A stretch of 64,000 nucleotides of DNA from Poecilobothrus nobilitatus (Eukaryota > Arthropoda > Insecta > Diptera > Dolichopodidae). The notes beneath the pieces are model-generated. The model searched no databases and was not told the DNA's origin. It saw nothing but the letters and a program-made list of their open reading frames with translations. Shown here one piece after another: positions 12,904 through 23,889 of the stretch. Where the stretch lies: positions 213,392,965 to 213,456,964 of the forward strand of contig OX352774.1 in NCBI GenBank assembly GCA_947095535.1, written 5' to 3'. The stretch's first letter is position 1. Each line of letters opens with the position of its first letter. Position numbers and translations under genes: made by a program.

Positions 12904-13856
12904 TGAGGGGCCGTAAGTCCGGAATCCTATATAACTAAGAAAAGCTGTTAACACACGTAAAAATATATTATTGAAGCTTTAATTTTTATGTCTTGCCGAA
13001 GAAAAATTTTTACAGGTGCTTAAGTTACAGGTGTCTAAAAATAGCAAATTTTCAATTTTTGAGGCGTAATAACTCTTAAAGAGGGGGTGTTACCAAAAAA
13101 TTTTCTGAGAAAACTTATACTAATTCTAAAAGTTCTTTCTTGTCTCAAAATTTCAGGTTCCTATCTAAAGGGGTGCCGGAGTTATGAAAAAAGAAATTTC
13201 ATGCAAAATGTGGTTTTCACATAACGGTAAATTTAAATCGTAAATTACAAAATATTACATAATTTTGATATTGTTTTATATAGATAATAAAATTTTCGAT
13301 CTTCTGGCGGTTTTAGATTGCAAAACTATTACGCAAAGCCCGAGATATATACATCTGAAAATGGGGCTTTTTAACAATTTTGAAGAGCTGCAACTTTGGA
13401 ACCCTTTACAACTAAAATAAACCTTTCACACACGTAAAAATATATTATTGTAGCTTTAATTTTTACATCTTGCAGAAGTAAAATGTGTGCAGGTTCCTAA
13501 GTTACAGGTGTTTAAAAATATCAAATTTTCTATTTTTAAGCCCTAATAGCTCATAAACAGGGGGTGGTCCGAAAAAATTTTCTGAGCAAACTTATACTAA
13601 TTCTAAAAGTTCTTTCTTGTCTCAAAATTTCAAGCTTCTATCTAGAAGCGTGCCGGAGTTATGAAAGTAGAAAAATCATGCAAAATTTGGTTTTCACATA
13701 ACGGTAAATTTAAATACTAAATTTAAAAATATTGTATAATTTTGATATTAATTTACAAAGATAAAAGAAATACCTGTCGAATAACGTTTTCAGATTGAAA
13801 AAATCTTAAGCAGAACATAAAATATATGCATTTAAAAATAGGGCTTTTTCAAAGTT
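12904..13856 (+). repeat. 477-bp tandem duplication inside family A element
   Basis: Two consecutive units start at 12904 and 13381, followed by a third partial start at 13857. The offset is 477 bp at several independent landmarks: GAAGCTTT/GTAGCTTT at 12973 and 13450, and TGCCGGAGTTATGAAA at 13174 and 13651. The two units differ by scattered substitutions, so the duplication is not recent. Confidence 0.9.
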
Positions 13857-13970
13857 TGAGGGGGTGTAGCTCCGTAATGAGAGGGCTACATGAAAAAGTT
13901 GTTCCACAAAATTATTTTTTTTATGAGACCTTTTTCTCTATCTTTAACGGTGTAGAAGTTTTGTAAACAG

Positions 13971-14004
13971 ACGGACGGACGGACGGACGGACGGACGGAC
14001 GGAC
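13971..14004. repeat. GGAC tetranucleotide run
   Basis: About eight ACGG/GGAC units near the 3' end of the family A element. The inverted copy near 45980 has only GACGGTC/GTCTGTC at this position, so the run has expanded here. The arginine-proline-serine open frame on the minus strand is a by-product of this repeat. Confidence 0.95.
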
Positions 14005-14255
14005 AGAGTGAAACTAATAAGCACATTTTTTCAAAATTTTTTTGGAAATGTGCTAAAAACAGAGTGTTATTAAGTTTGCACAAACACTTACGTTTCTAAT
14101 CTTCAGTTTTTAAGAGACATTAACGCTGGACAGAAATATTATAAGTGAAGATAAAATCGACAATACGTATAGTAATTGGGAGACCATAATAGATAAACAT
14201 CAAAAGGTCGAAATATTACTGATACCCCTTATTACTTAAATAATAATAATCAAAT

Positions 14256-14443
14256 TTTTTTTTTTTTATTGTCACATACATTTCGACAGAAAATTACACA
14301 CCCTTTCCTGTTCAGACGTGGCTCTAAATTTCGTAAAGGGGAATAAGTCTTACGACATGTGTGGGATTCGAACCCACACTTCATCAGCGTTTACAGCGTA
14401 TTTTATACGTTCCTACCTTCCTACCCACTAGGCCACTGTGGCC
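14256..14443 (-). mobile_element. tRNA-derived SINE, copy 1
   Basis: Read on the minus strand the element begins at 14443 with a tRNA-like head. It has an A-box-like TGGCCTAGTGGGTAGG, then a perfect B box GGTTCGAATCC inside a T-arm stem (GTGGG/CCCAC). A body with TCGTAAG and CTTTACGA as near-inverted repeats follows, then a tail GTGTAATTTTCTGTC and a poly-A tract (poly-T on the + strand, 14256-14269). ACTTAAATAAT (14234-14244) and ACTAAATAAT (14444-14453) flank it as a probable target duplication. It is a pol III-type retroposon needing a partner LINE. It is not a functional tRNA gene. Confidence 0.85.
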
Positions 14444-14449
14444 ACTAAA

Positions 14450-15165
14450 TAATCTAATCTGATACATTTTAGATATTTATTGCAATTCTGTTCTTCAGAG
14501 CTTAGCATTATAATTTGAATAGGATTATTGGAAAAATTAATCCAAATATATATAAATTATTTAAGCAAAATTAGAACAGATTATCGGGATAATGGAAAAA
14601 TAGAAAAGTTCATGGTTCGTACGGACTATATGAAAATGAACTAAACATACATACGGAGTAAAAGAAAAGATAGTGATAAAGAAAAGAAGAAGATTCAGAT
14701 TCAACCAAATTAAACGAAAAATTATTGCATAACTATTTATGTGCAAAAATAAAACAGAGTTATCACACCAACAATATAAATACATGATTTATGTTTAATT
14801 TTTTTACGTATTTTAATCCACGTTTTCAATATAAAAGAAATTTTTTGAAAACTTGGATTAAAACATGCATTACCCCTTTAGAAACCATCCAGTTTATAAG
14901 AAATTATTTCGAATCGTGAGTTTAATAAAAACTACTTAAGTTCCCCAGGTGGCTTTCGATGCTTCCCACCTTCCCTCGTTAAAAAAGAAAAAAACTATTG
15001 TTTCTAGAAATATACTTGTTACTTAGGATTCATTCCACAAAGGCATACCGTACGAAAAGAAAAATGAATTGTTACTATAATTAAGATAAAAATATCCTTA
15101 TAAAGATGGATAATTGTATAATAAGTAAAACTGATCATGAAGCTGATATTAGATTTTTCATGGTA
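14450..15165. other. Gene-free stretch
   Basis: I see no gene or repeat that I recognise. A slightly G+C-richer patch around 14940-14985 has no open frame of note. Confidence 0.5.
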
Positions 15166-15174
15166 TAAAAGGAG

Positions 15175-15490
15175 GTTACTATCACAAGACTGAATTTCAT
15201 TAGACTGTATGTCACGTGACTGTATGTCTCTCGTCTGTATTTTGATTTAACTGTATTTTATTTGACTGGCTTTCATTTATAACCAATTCTAAAATCACCC
15301 CTAATTATATGTTTTACATAATGTACATGTTTCAAAAATAAAATATTTAAAAGAGTGGCGGCTGCTGCCCCCAAAATTCGTGCTAATCAAATTATTAAAA
15401 TTTTGATTTTACAATCAACTCTAAAATCCACCATAATTATATTTTTTACATAATTATATGTTTCCACCCTAATTATATGTTTCATAAATA
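15175..15490. repeat. Motif-array repeat, probably a truncated long-TIR element
   Basis: At 15190-15285 a unit of the form GACTGTATGTC or ACTGTATTTT recurs at least five times. It is followed by several copies of TCTAAAATC...CCTAATTATATGTTTTACATA between 15288 and 15480. The second motif also occurs inside the element at 26113-26792 (CCTAAAATCCACGCTAATTA near 26610), and the short-motif array resembles the arms of that element. No matching inverted arm was found on the right, so this looks like half an element. Confidence 0.5.
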
Positions 15491-15499
15491 ACGTTAAAA

Positions 15500-18230
15500 A
15501 TTAAAGCTAAAATTAGGATAAAAATTATTTTTATTTAAAAATTCTATTGTTTAAATTCAACAAAAATTTCAAATTTACATATGAATTTATTTAAATTTTA
15601 AATAAAAGATAATATTAAAATAATTATTATTTATCCACTCTGTATTATTTATACTAGTATTATACTATTATATAAAATAAACTGACTTAAATACAATTAA
15701 TTGGTAGATAACGTGTTAAAAATGTATACATATGAATGTAATTTTGACCCCAACAGACCATGTATGTAGACATGTACACGTAGATACATATTATTATATA
15801 AATAATATAATAACAAAAAAATATTATTGTATCCTTACAAGGACTAAAAGATAATAACAATATAAATATTAGATCACTGAAATGAAAAAAAAAATTCTAA
15901 AACGAAAAATTAGCAGAACGAAAAAAATATTTTTTTTTTTAAATTTATGGACACAATAAATCCCTTTTGGCTTTAAAAAATTATTTTCTAGAGTACAGGC
16001 ACTCATAATTTATTTTTAACTGGTTTATATTATCTTATATTTTTTCCTTTTTTTTTATTTTTAGCTTTTGATCAAGTTGTACTCCTTTTACTCTTGCATT
16101 TTTGTTCTTTTATATCTCTCTATATATATATATATGTATATTATCTACATATATCTTTCTTTACTTCCATAAGGTATTTTTTAAACATTTTTTTTTTAAA
16201 GGGATTCATTTCTTTTTTTCGGGTGTGATATAAAAAAGGGCTTACCAAACCTTAAGAAAAAAAAACAAAACTAAAACATTCGAACTGAAGTTTACTTTAA
16301 TTTTTTTTTTTTTTTCTTCTTTTTTTCTTAGAATTTTCTTTCTCTTTCTTTCACTTTATTTTTTTTTTATAAAATGATTTATCTTGCACGAAAGCATAAA
16401 TTTTTCTTTTGACCATCATGAGAACTTGTTATAAAAACCCTCTAGCATAAACGGATTATGATTTATGACTTTGATTTATATTTGAAAAAAAAAAAAAAAA
16501 AAAAACAAAAAACTAGAAACATCTTTTTATTTTTTCCTGTAAAGAAAAGGAAAAAAAAAAAAATAGTAAATGGAAATTACCATCTTTTTTCTTTTTTATT
16601 TATTTTTGTTTTTTTTTTATTCAGAAAAAAAAAGGATTAGCTAGAAATTTTTTGTTTAAAAAATGAGGTTAGCAAAAACAATTGGTTACTGTACTGTATT
16701 TTCTTTTTGATTTTTTTTTTTTTTTATTTTTGGGGAAAAATGTTGATAACATCTGCATTACAGTCATCTGATTGCAGAAACCCCTGAAGAGAGAGAAAAA
16801 CAAAAAAAAAACAAACGAAGTAAAAAAAATAATGGGCCAATTAAATTACAATTGAAAATTTTGAATGAATTTAGATTTTATATTCTTTTAAGATAAAAAA
16901 AAAAAAAAACAAAAATATCGTTAAAATTTTTGTATTTATTACCATTATTTTGTTGAAAATTAATTCATATATCATAAATATTTTCATTATAAATCAAAAG
17001 GTTACCATATCGAATTTTTTTGTATCTTTTCTCTTTTGTTTTCTTCAAAACGAAATTAAAAGGATTTTGAAAACAAAATTGAAAAGAATCTTATCTAGAA
17101 AATACAACAGTTGTTAATTCGAGTACATTTGTATTTTCGAACAGAATAGATAGAGAATGGTTTTTTAGAAATTTAAAGCTAAAGAATTATGAATTAGGGT
17201 GAATATCTGACAAATTTAAGGTTAATGTAATAATGTTAAAAAAATAGAAAAAGGTCAGTAGTTTAAGAAAATCACAAGAATTTTATAATGGAAAATATTA
17301 TTTGCAAATTAACTGTAAAAAAAAAAAAAAAAAAATTTATACAGCCTGACGCAATTTCAAGCTGTTTCTTCAGTTGAGATTTCCTAAAATAGTGTAACTG
17401 ATATTTTTACTGCCCTTTTGCTCAAAATATTTACCTATGTAATGCTTTAACTCAAACAACATTTTGTATTTTACATTTAAGATTATGTGAAAAATGTATT
17501 TTCTTTTGTTTTGCGTTTTAGATTATGTATCTGTAGTGGATTGCTTTTAAAATTACGCTGTAAAAAGAGCTAGTATAGCAATTAATATGGAAACAATGTT
17601 TTCGATTACAGTTAGAGTTTTGTCGCCAAGATTTGATTTTCGTAAAAATTATTCAAACATTTTTTTTAATTACAAATGGATTGATTTCTATTAAAAATAT
17701 AAAATTTAAAATAAAAGTGAATTACTGTTTTAATATCTGGACATTTTAAAAATTTCTATTTTAGAAAACCTAATTTGAAAATTTGAATTTTTGTAGGTGC
17801 CACCTTTTTCTAAATCTTAAATTTAGGAAACACAAATTTTGAACAGCAAAAGATTCAAAAATGAATTATCAAATTCAAAAATTCATTTATATTAAATTGA
17901 CTCTTAGAATCACAAAATTTCAATAATTAAAAAATTTTTAGAAACTAAATAAAATGTTATATCTACTAGAATTAATTTAAGAGGCAAAGCGCAAAGATAA
18001 ATTTTTCAAAGTTTCTTCAATTTAAGAATACCGTTGCCATAGTAATAATATTTTTGAAGTCAAGCTTTGTCACAATAAAGGCAATCAAAATTCAACATTA
18101 TCTCCAACGTGAGTAAAATACATATAACGAAGTTAAAGTTTCGAAAAAGATACCAAAATTTAATCGTCCATGACTCATAAAATTTTTGATCATAAGTTAA
18201 GAAGCTAAAGAACTACAAAAATATTTTAAA
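15500..18230. other. Gene-free A+T-rich stretch
   Basis: There is no gene. It contains a TA dinucleotide run at 16120-16135, many T and A runs (16300-16900), and low-complexity frames such as 16458-16640, which is essentially poly-lysine and poly-phenylalanine. Confidence 0.55.
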
Positions 18231-18240
18231 TCTCTTATTC

Positions 18241-18714
18241 CATCGGTTCTTAAACTGTGGTCCGCGGACCACTAGTGGGCCGAGGACTTTATTTAAGTGC
18301 TTCGCGAAGAAAAAAATGATTAATGTAAAAAAAATACTAAATATGTTGTTAAAATTAATTTCAATATGTTAGTAATGAAAACAAAATTATTTTGTTTTTT
18401 ATCCTTCAATAATTATTTTTGAAATTTTCAAAATACATATTAAAATATTTAAAAAAAAATCATTAAATTTGAATAAAATGTAGTAGCCCGATCATTATAT
18501 AATATATAACTAACTAGAAGCCCTGTAGCCCTGTGTCCTTTACCCTGTGTACGTAATTTCAAAGAGATAGTTTATAAATTTACATCATATATGTATGTAT
18601 ACACTTTATAAATATTTAAATTTAACGGTTTTAAAAAAATATTCAAAATAAAAACAATCTATGAAGGTAAAATTAATTCGGTGGTCCGCGAAATATAAAG
18701 TTTAAGAATCGCTG
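18241..18714. mobile_element. Non-autonomous hAT element with 8-bp target duplication
   Basis: The 474-bp element has terminal inverted repeats CATCGGTTCTTAAACTG (left) and CAGCGATTCTTAAACTT (right, reverse strand). Beyond these both ends carry TCCGCGGACCAC or its near match CGCGGACCACC as a subterminal repeat. A perfect 8-bp direct repeat TCTTATTC flanks it (18233-18240 and 18715-18722). CAG/AT...TTCTTAAACT ends and an 8-bp duplication are hallmarks of the hAT superfamily. No transposase frame lies inside, so it would have depended on an enzyme supplied elsewhere. Confidence 0.9.
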
Positions 18715-18724
18715 TCTTATTCAA

Positions 18725-19180
18725 TTTTTATTATACACTATATTATACACAAATAAAAATACTTCTGTACATCTTATATTTTTTGCAAACATCTGAAAAA
18801 GAAAAATTAAAACAGAATCTTAGTAATTTTCTTAGTAGATCTTCTGTTAGACGTACCTCCTGTTTTTTTCATTTCTATTTAATTTTCAATAGAAATTATT
18901 TCATAAATAATAAAATTTGAATATAAAAATATAACGATAAATGTATAAAAAAAAACAAATATGTAATAAGAATATAAATTTAAAGATGGCGGAATAAAAC
19001 TAAAGATTGTATAGGTATATGTTTCCAAATCAATTATATAAAACATTCTAGAATCGCTACTATTTTATAGGTAATATAGAACAAATCTAAAAAAATATGA
19101 AATATCTTTCACTTGTTTAAACTTTAATTTTTCCATTTTATCTTTAAAAAATTTACAGATGAATCCAAATGTCTGAAACT
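18725..19180. other. Gene-free A+T-rich stretch
   Basis: I see no gene, repeat or recognisable element end in this stretch between the hAT element and SINE copy 2. Confidence 0.5.
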
Positions 19181-19191
19181 AGCAAATATGA

Positions 19192-19402
19192 ATTTTTTTT
19201 TTTTTTTTGGAAATTACAAGAAATTTTACAAACAAATCACACAACCTATCATACAGAAATCACACAAATCATTTTTCAGGTGTGGCTGTAAATGTCTTAA
19301 GAGGGAATTATTCTTAGGACGTGCGTGAGATAGCAACCCACACGCCCTCGATGTTTACAGCGTATTTTATGTAGGTTTTTATCTACTAGATCACCGAGCC
19401 CC
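19192..19402 (-). mobile_element. tRNA-derived SINE, copy 2 (degenerate)
   Basis: Same family and orientation as the copies at 14256 and 40155. The 5' end is at 19402 (GGGGCTCGGTGATCTAG). The A-box region and the GTAAACATCGAGGG segment are recognisable, but the B box has decayed to GGTTGCTATCT. The body hairpin GTCCTAAG/CTTAAGAC is still nearly complementary. The poly-A tail is at 19192-19208 (as poly-T). AAATAT flanks both sides (19184-19189 and 19403-19408). It is the most diverged of the three and so probably the oldest. Confidence 0.75.
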
Positions 19403-19639
19403 AAATATTATTTTTAAAAATAAAACAATTTTAGTTATTTTCGATCATTTGACGTTTTTTAATTCAAGTTATGAATTATAACAGCTTTTATAAAAAATAT
19501 ATACAAATATACCCCGAAAAGAAAAAGAGTTATTGATGAGCCCAAATTAAGATGAAAAGACAACATAATTAAGACGGAAAATGAATTACTGAGATTGAAA
19601 CGGGGCAGTCGCCAAAATTTATTATGGATCATACATGAT

Positions 19640-19866
19640 TATGTAATAGCTTTTTATTCAAATTTAATGGGTTGTAGCTTTGTAACGGAAAGAAGCTACA
19701 TAAAAAGTTTTACTCTACAATTATTATATTTTGATTAGATCTATATAAAAATTTGATTACTTTATCTCAAATGTGTACATTGTTTTATACACAGGACGAG
19801 AAACAGATGGCCGCCCAATAAGAATGACCCACGTTTTTAAAATTTTTTTTTTAAATTTGCTATAAA
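19640..19866 (+). mobile_element. Family A element, 3' fragment
   Basis: It matches the last part of the copy at 12784: GGGTTGTAGCTTTGTAACGG, then AAGCTACATAAAAAGTT, then a diverged CAGGACGAGAAACAGA in place of the GGAC run, ending near AAATTTGCTATAAA. The 5' two-thirds of the family are not recognisable here. It has no coding content. Confidence 0.6.
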
Positions 19867-19869
19867 AAA

Positions 19870-21700
19870 ATCAAAAAATACAAAATTTTTTTCAATTAAA
19901 ATAAATAAAATTTTTAATAGAATAAAATAAATATATGCATGTGTATAATATTTTAACAAAAGACCCATTAAAAAAAGATTGAAAAAAATAGATGACGATC
20001 GAAAAAAAAAAAGAAGAAAAACGCATAAAAAAAAAAACAAACTAAAGTTGTTGTATGTTAAAAAATAAAAAAAAAATTAAGAGTTGATTAAAATCAAAAT
20101 TTATTATAATTAAAATTTATGATAATTTTCATTTATTTTCATATTTTATTTTTTTTTTTTTTGAACCGAAAATTTACGACTTTTTAAAAATCACCATATT
20201 TTTATTTATTTATTTACATTTTTTTTGTGTTAAACATTATTTATGATCATTAATTTGAATAATATTATAGATATAATTTGGTAACTACTATATATATATT
20301 TTATATTATATACATATAACATACATAATATATATTATATTGTTTTATAGTTGACTCATTTTTCACTTTTGTCACCATTTCCTATATTAATAATAATTAA
20401 TTTTTATGATTGGTAACACTTAAAATGTACTATTGAATAATATGTTTTAACGCAATGTTTTTTTTTTTACTTTTTAAAATTTAAAAAAACAATGAGACAC
20501 CACCATATTGTTTATGTAGGGGAAAAGAAAATAATGTTGCCAGTGTTTTTTTTTTTTTTACTTAAATTGATAAAATTAGCACAAAAACTTTCTCGAAAAA
20601 TATTAAATTAAATTAAGAAACGAAAGAAAAAAAAAAAATTGTTATCATAAAATAAAATCTTAAATTTTATTACCTATATATATATATGTTTAAATAGCAT
20701 TAAGGAAAAAAAAACCATAAAAAAAAAATATGTAGAACAATCCCATTAAATTAATATATGACTATTTAAGATAGCTATTGTCATTAAAATTTATTACCCT
20801 CTTTATTTAGACGATTTAATAATTCATAATAAATTTAACAAATTTTATTTTGCTTTTTTTTTTTTATTAATTCTTTGTGGTTTTATTTGTTTTGTTTTTA
20901 TTTTTGCGGTGTGGTAATACTTGTGGTACTCTTAAATTTAATATATGTGTAACTTATTTCTCCTTTATATGCTGCCTATATTTAGTACTTACTTAGCAAT
21001 TTTGGCACGTTTACATAGTTTTTATCGAAATCTTTTTTTATATGATATTGATGTCGACCAAGGAATCGTTATTACGGTTCTTAAATTGGCCCAAATGACA
21101 TTAATTGTTTCTTGACCACACCAGATTTTCCCTCAATTCTGTCTTCAGTAATGAATGAGTTGTTAAAATATCATATCTACCACTTCTTAAATATGTTTCC
21201 TTTATATTTTTATATGGTTAGCAGAAATTGTTTTTACCGCTTTTGTGGGGCAGCTGTATTTAAGGTATGATCTGTCCAAGGTATCTTTAAAAGACACAAG
21301 TTTACATATTAGTTTACATTTTAAATATCTCCAATCTGTTATATGGTTACTTTGAGATTGAGAGTTAAAATTTCTGATCTAACTAACTTAAAGAATAGAA
21401 CAGAAACAATTTTTTTACAAATTTTACAAATTGACTAGAAAAATTTTAGAAATTGTAATATTAATTTACATACTGTTAATGACACGAAGTTTTTTTTATT
21501 TAGGAAAAGCAGTTTTATTTATTTTTTTACTTTTACTTAATTTCTTTTTTCTTCTATTATTACTTTACTTAGAAATTGATTCTAATCATATTATGTTGTT
21601 CCCAGATTTTTCTCTTTTTTTACTAGTATAAGTTTAGCTAAATGGGAGAACGATAACGGGAGGGAAATAAGATATTAAAGGAGACTTGCAGAGTAAATAA
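19870..21700. other. Gene-free A+T-rich stretch
   Basis: There is no supported gene. It holds TA-rich runs near 20290-20345 and poly-T tracts. The frames at 19837-20040 (-) and 21431-21631 (+) are hydrophobic only because they read poly-T. Confidence 0.5.
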
Positions 21701-21739
21701 GAAACTAACCTAAAAAGGTTATTTTTGAATTATTGCAAA

Positions 21740-22090
21740 TTGTCGAAGGGAACATTACTCACAGAAGGAACATTTGATAGATGCATCTTCCACATCCTAT
21801 ATTGCACATCATAGCAGTGCTCATAACGAATGAATTCTCGTAATCAGTTTTGAGCCACCTAAGAATTATCATCGTATGGCAATGAACCCTTGCTGCCTCT
21901 CTCTTATACGTTGGAATTGTTTTAGCCATAATTTTAGTGAAATTACTGCAATATATCGACGAATGTTAGGAGGAGTTTGTGTTACTACTTCCATAGGTCC
22001 ATCTATTATTTGTTCAAGTAACATTAAAAAGATTGAGTTGCGCCAGCCCATATATGAGAGTTGTACTCCATCCAAAATCTTAGATTTAAT
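21740..22090 (-). other. Unidentified coding-like fragment
   Basis: On the minus strand a frame of 68 codons (22075 to 21872) has balanced, non-repetitive composition unlike its A+T-driven neighbours. It includes Trp, Gln, Arg and Pro in normal proportion, with segments such as GWRNSIFLMLLEQIIDGP and KLWLKQFQRIRERQQG. It ends in two stops. A second frame after a shift gives another normal-looking stretch (YEHCYDVQYRMWKMHLSN). This is what a decayed transposon or gene fragment looks like, but I do not recognise the family. The opposite strand is also open for 88 codons, so the strand is not certain. Confidence 0.3.
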
Positions 22091-22149
22091 AGAAAAATTT
22101 GATTGTTATACTACGATTATAAGTATAACCTTGATATTTTGATTATTAC

Positions 22150-22660
22150 TCAAAAATTGTATATGCCGATGAGAGAGTGATATATGTATGTTACAAATGC
22201 TACGAATATGCCTAAAAGAGAACAAACATAAGCTAATGCAGCAACTACTAAATCATTTAATAAGATTAAATCGATAATTTTCATTAATCAAATTTGTATT
22301 TAATAGTGATCAGTGCGCTCGTTAATCTTTAACAGAAAAGTTTCTTTTCTAAATGTACTTTTCCTCTTCATCTTCTTTTTATTTATTTTCCTATAAAATA
22401 TTTTTGATTTCTCTCTTTTTTTTACGTTTTTGTTTTGTTAGATTCTTATATATGCTATTCTTTAATTTGTCAATACAATATTATAAATTATGATCACATA
22501 TGTTACGCACTAAGTCTCTTTACACGGCTCTATTTTAATACTACTTGTCCTTTTCGAACCTTTGTTAATCTGTGGCATCTATTGTAAACATTAAATTTGT
22601 AGATCTAGCGATAAGGCTGATTCAAGCATTTTTTTGATTATTTGAACCTATTTTCTGTTT
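22150..22660. other. Gene-free stretch
   Basis: There is no gene or recognisable repeat between the coding-like fragment and the retroposon tail. Confidence 0.5.
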
Positions 22661-22672
22661 GTTTATTTTTTT

Positions 22673-22880
22673 TTAAACAGCCCCTGGAATGAACAAGACA
22701 TGGTCAAAAATAAAAGTAATAACATAAAACAGAAGCAGATGGAAAACCTTTCTGGAAGCCCTATACTCCCAAAGAAAGTGGAAACGAAAAAAAAAACTAA
22801 TTTTAGATATATGTAACCACTTACGAATTAAATTCTCTGCAAAATTTACAACAAAATTACAACAACAAATACTCATAAAA
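22673..22880 (+). pseudogene. 5'-truncated non-LTR retroposon, 3' tail only
   Basis: The + strand encodes the C-terminal end of a reverse-transcriptase protein. NKTWSKIKVIT, a stop, then NRSRWKTFLEALYSQRKW match the T-W-x-E/Q-x-K-x-x-A-x-x-R-x-x-W-x-x-x-V/L-x-A-L form common at the end of a widespread animal non-LTR group. Both the protein segment and the following TTTAGATATATGTA recur at the end of the longer remnant at 23890-24690, so they share one 3' terminus. Loss of everything upstream is the usual product of incomplete reverse transcription. Confidence 0.7.
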
Positions 22881-23885
22881 ATTTTGGAGATTCTTATTTT
22901 TATTTTAGACCATCCGCGTCATTAAAAAAAAAACTGAAAAGTCAACAAAAAAAAAAATATTAAAAATTCCTCCTTGAAATAATTAACAGAAATAAAAATT
23001 TGTTATCGAATAATTTTAATCTTTGTTAAATTTAACTCTTTTCAACAAAGATATTAGATCAAAAACGAAAAAAAAAAAATTAAATAACAGCTATAAATTA
23101 AAAAAAAAATTTTCATAAGAAATTAATAAAAGACAAAGAAAAAACAAGAAACAAACAATATAATAAACAACAAATAAATAAAACAAACAAATTACCATAT
23201 CGTATACAGTAATAATAAACAAAAATATACAAAAGATTAAACAAATAACAGAAAAAGAAAAAAAAACACAATAAAATAACAAAATTGTTTCTCATGCCAA
23301 CAAAATAAAAAAAAAATTGGATTATAAATAAATAAATATTGCCTAAATTAAATTATCTTAAATTAAAAATCGATTAATCGATTAATAGCATTCAATTATG
23401 TGTAGCGAATAGAATTGTTTCTTAAGGTAAATAAAAATCAATAAATTATAGATTATAGGGAGATAGACATACATATTCAGATTTGAAAGGTAAATCCCGA
23501 AAAAAAAATAAATCCAATTATAGTCAGCTTCGGGCAGGAATAAATTAGATGAGTTACATAAACAAAATCTACAAATACATATACACAACTTAAGGTAGTA
23601 TAAATTTTTAAAATCGAATCGACAAAAATTCAAGTTGACTTGAAAGAAAAGAAAATATATTTACTGTATGTAATACAATTGAGTAAACTTTTTATCTACT
23701 TTACTTTCTAGCTTGACTGACCAATTTGAATTAATGCTTTCCTCTTTTTTTAATATCCATTCAAATTAGACTGAAGCCACCGAAGCGTTAATTCATATGA
23801 TAAGTTAAAAAAATTTTGTTTTTTTTTCTGTTTTATTTATGATAAAATAGCTTTAATAAATTATTATAAAAGTGATTATAAAAAT
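22880..23885. other. Gene-free A+T-rich stretch
   Basis: Several minus-strand frames (23091-23633) are tyrosine-, phenylalanine- and isoleucine-rich artefacts of A-rich DNA. I see no gene or element ends. A small palindromic CGATTAATCGATTAAT lies near 23370. Confidence 0.5.
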
Positions 23886-23889
23886 TATA

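Larger units (their letters stand above)
12784..14060 (+). mobile_element. Family A element, longest copy, with terminal inverted repeats
   Basis: The ends are inverted: GTTTTTAAAAGCGCACATTT at the left (from about 12784) against GTTTTTAGCACATTTCC on the reverse strand at the right (14037-14060). The body has no coding frame. Marks shared with the other copies are AGCTTTAATTTTT, TAAGTTACAGGTGT, CTACATGAAAAAGTTGTTC, GTAGAAGTTTTGTAAACAG and a GGAC run. Four more copies occur at 19640, 31428, 45918 (inverted) and 63225. This copy is lengthened by a 477-bp internal tandem duplication, so an unduplicated one would be about 800 bp. It is a non-autonomous DNA element by structure, and its superfamily is unknown to me. 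Confidence 0.75.

Noticed and set aside
13886..14083. Minus-strand frame with VCPSVRPSVRPSV
   Set aside because: It is only the GGAC tetranucleotide run read as protein inside a non-coding transposon.
14341..14443. Possible functional tRNA gene on the minus strand
   Set aside because: It has A- and B-box signals but no proper acceptor stem or anticodon arm, and it is followed by a SINE body and poly-A with flanking target duplication.
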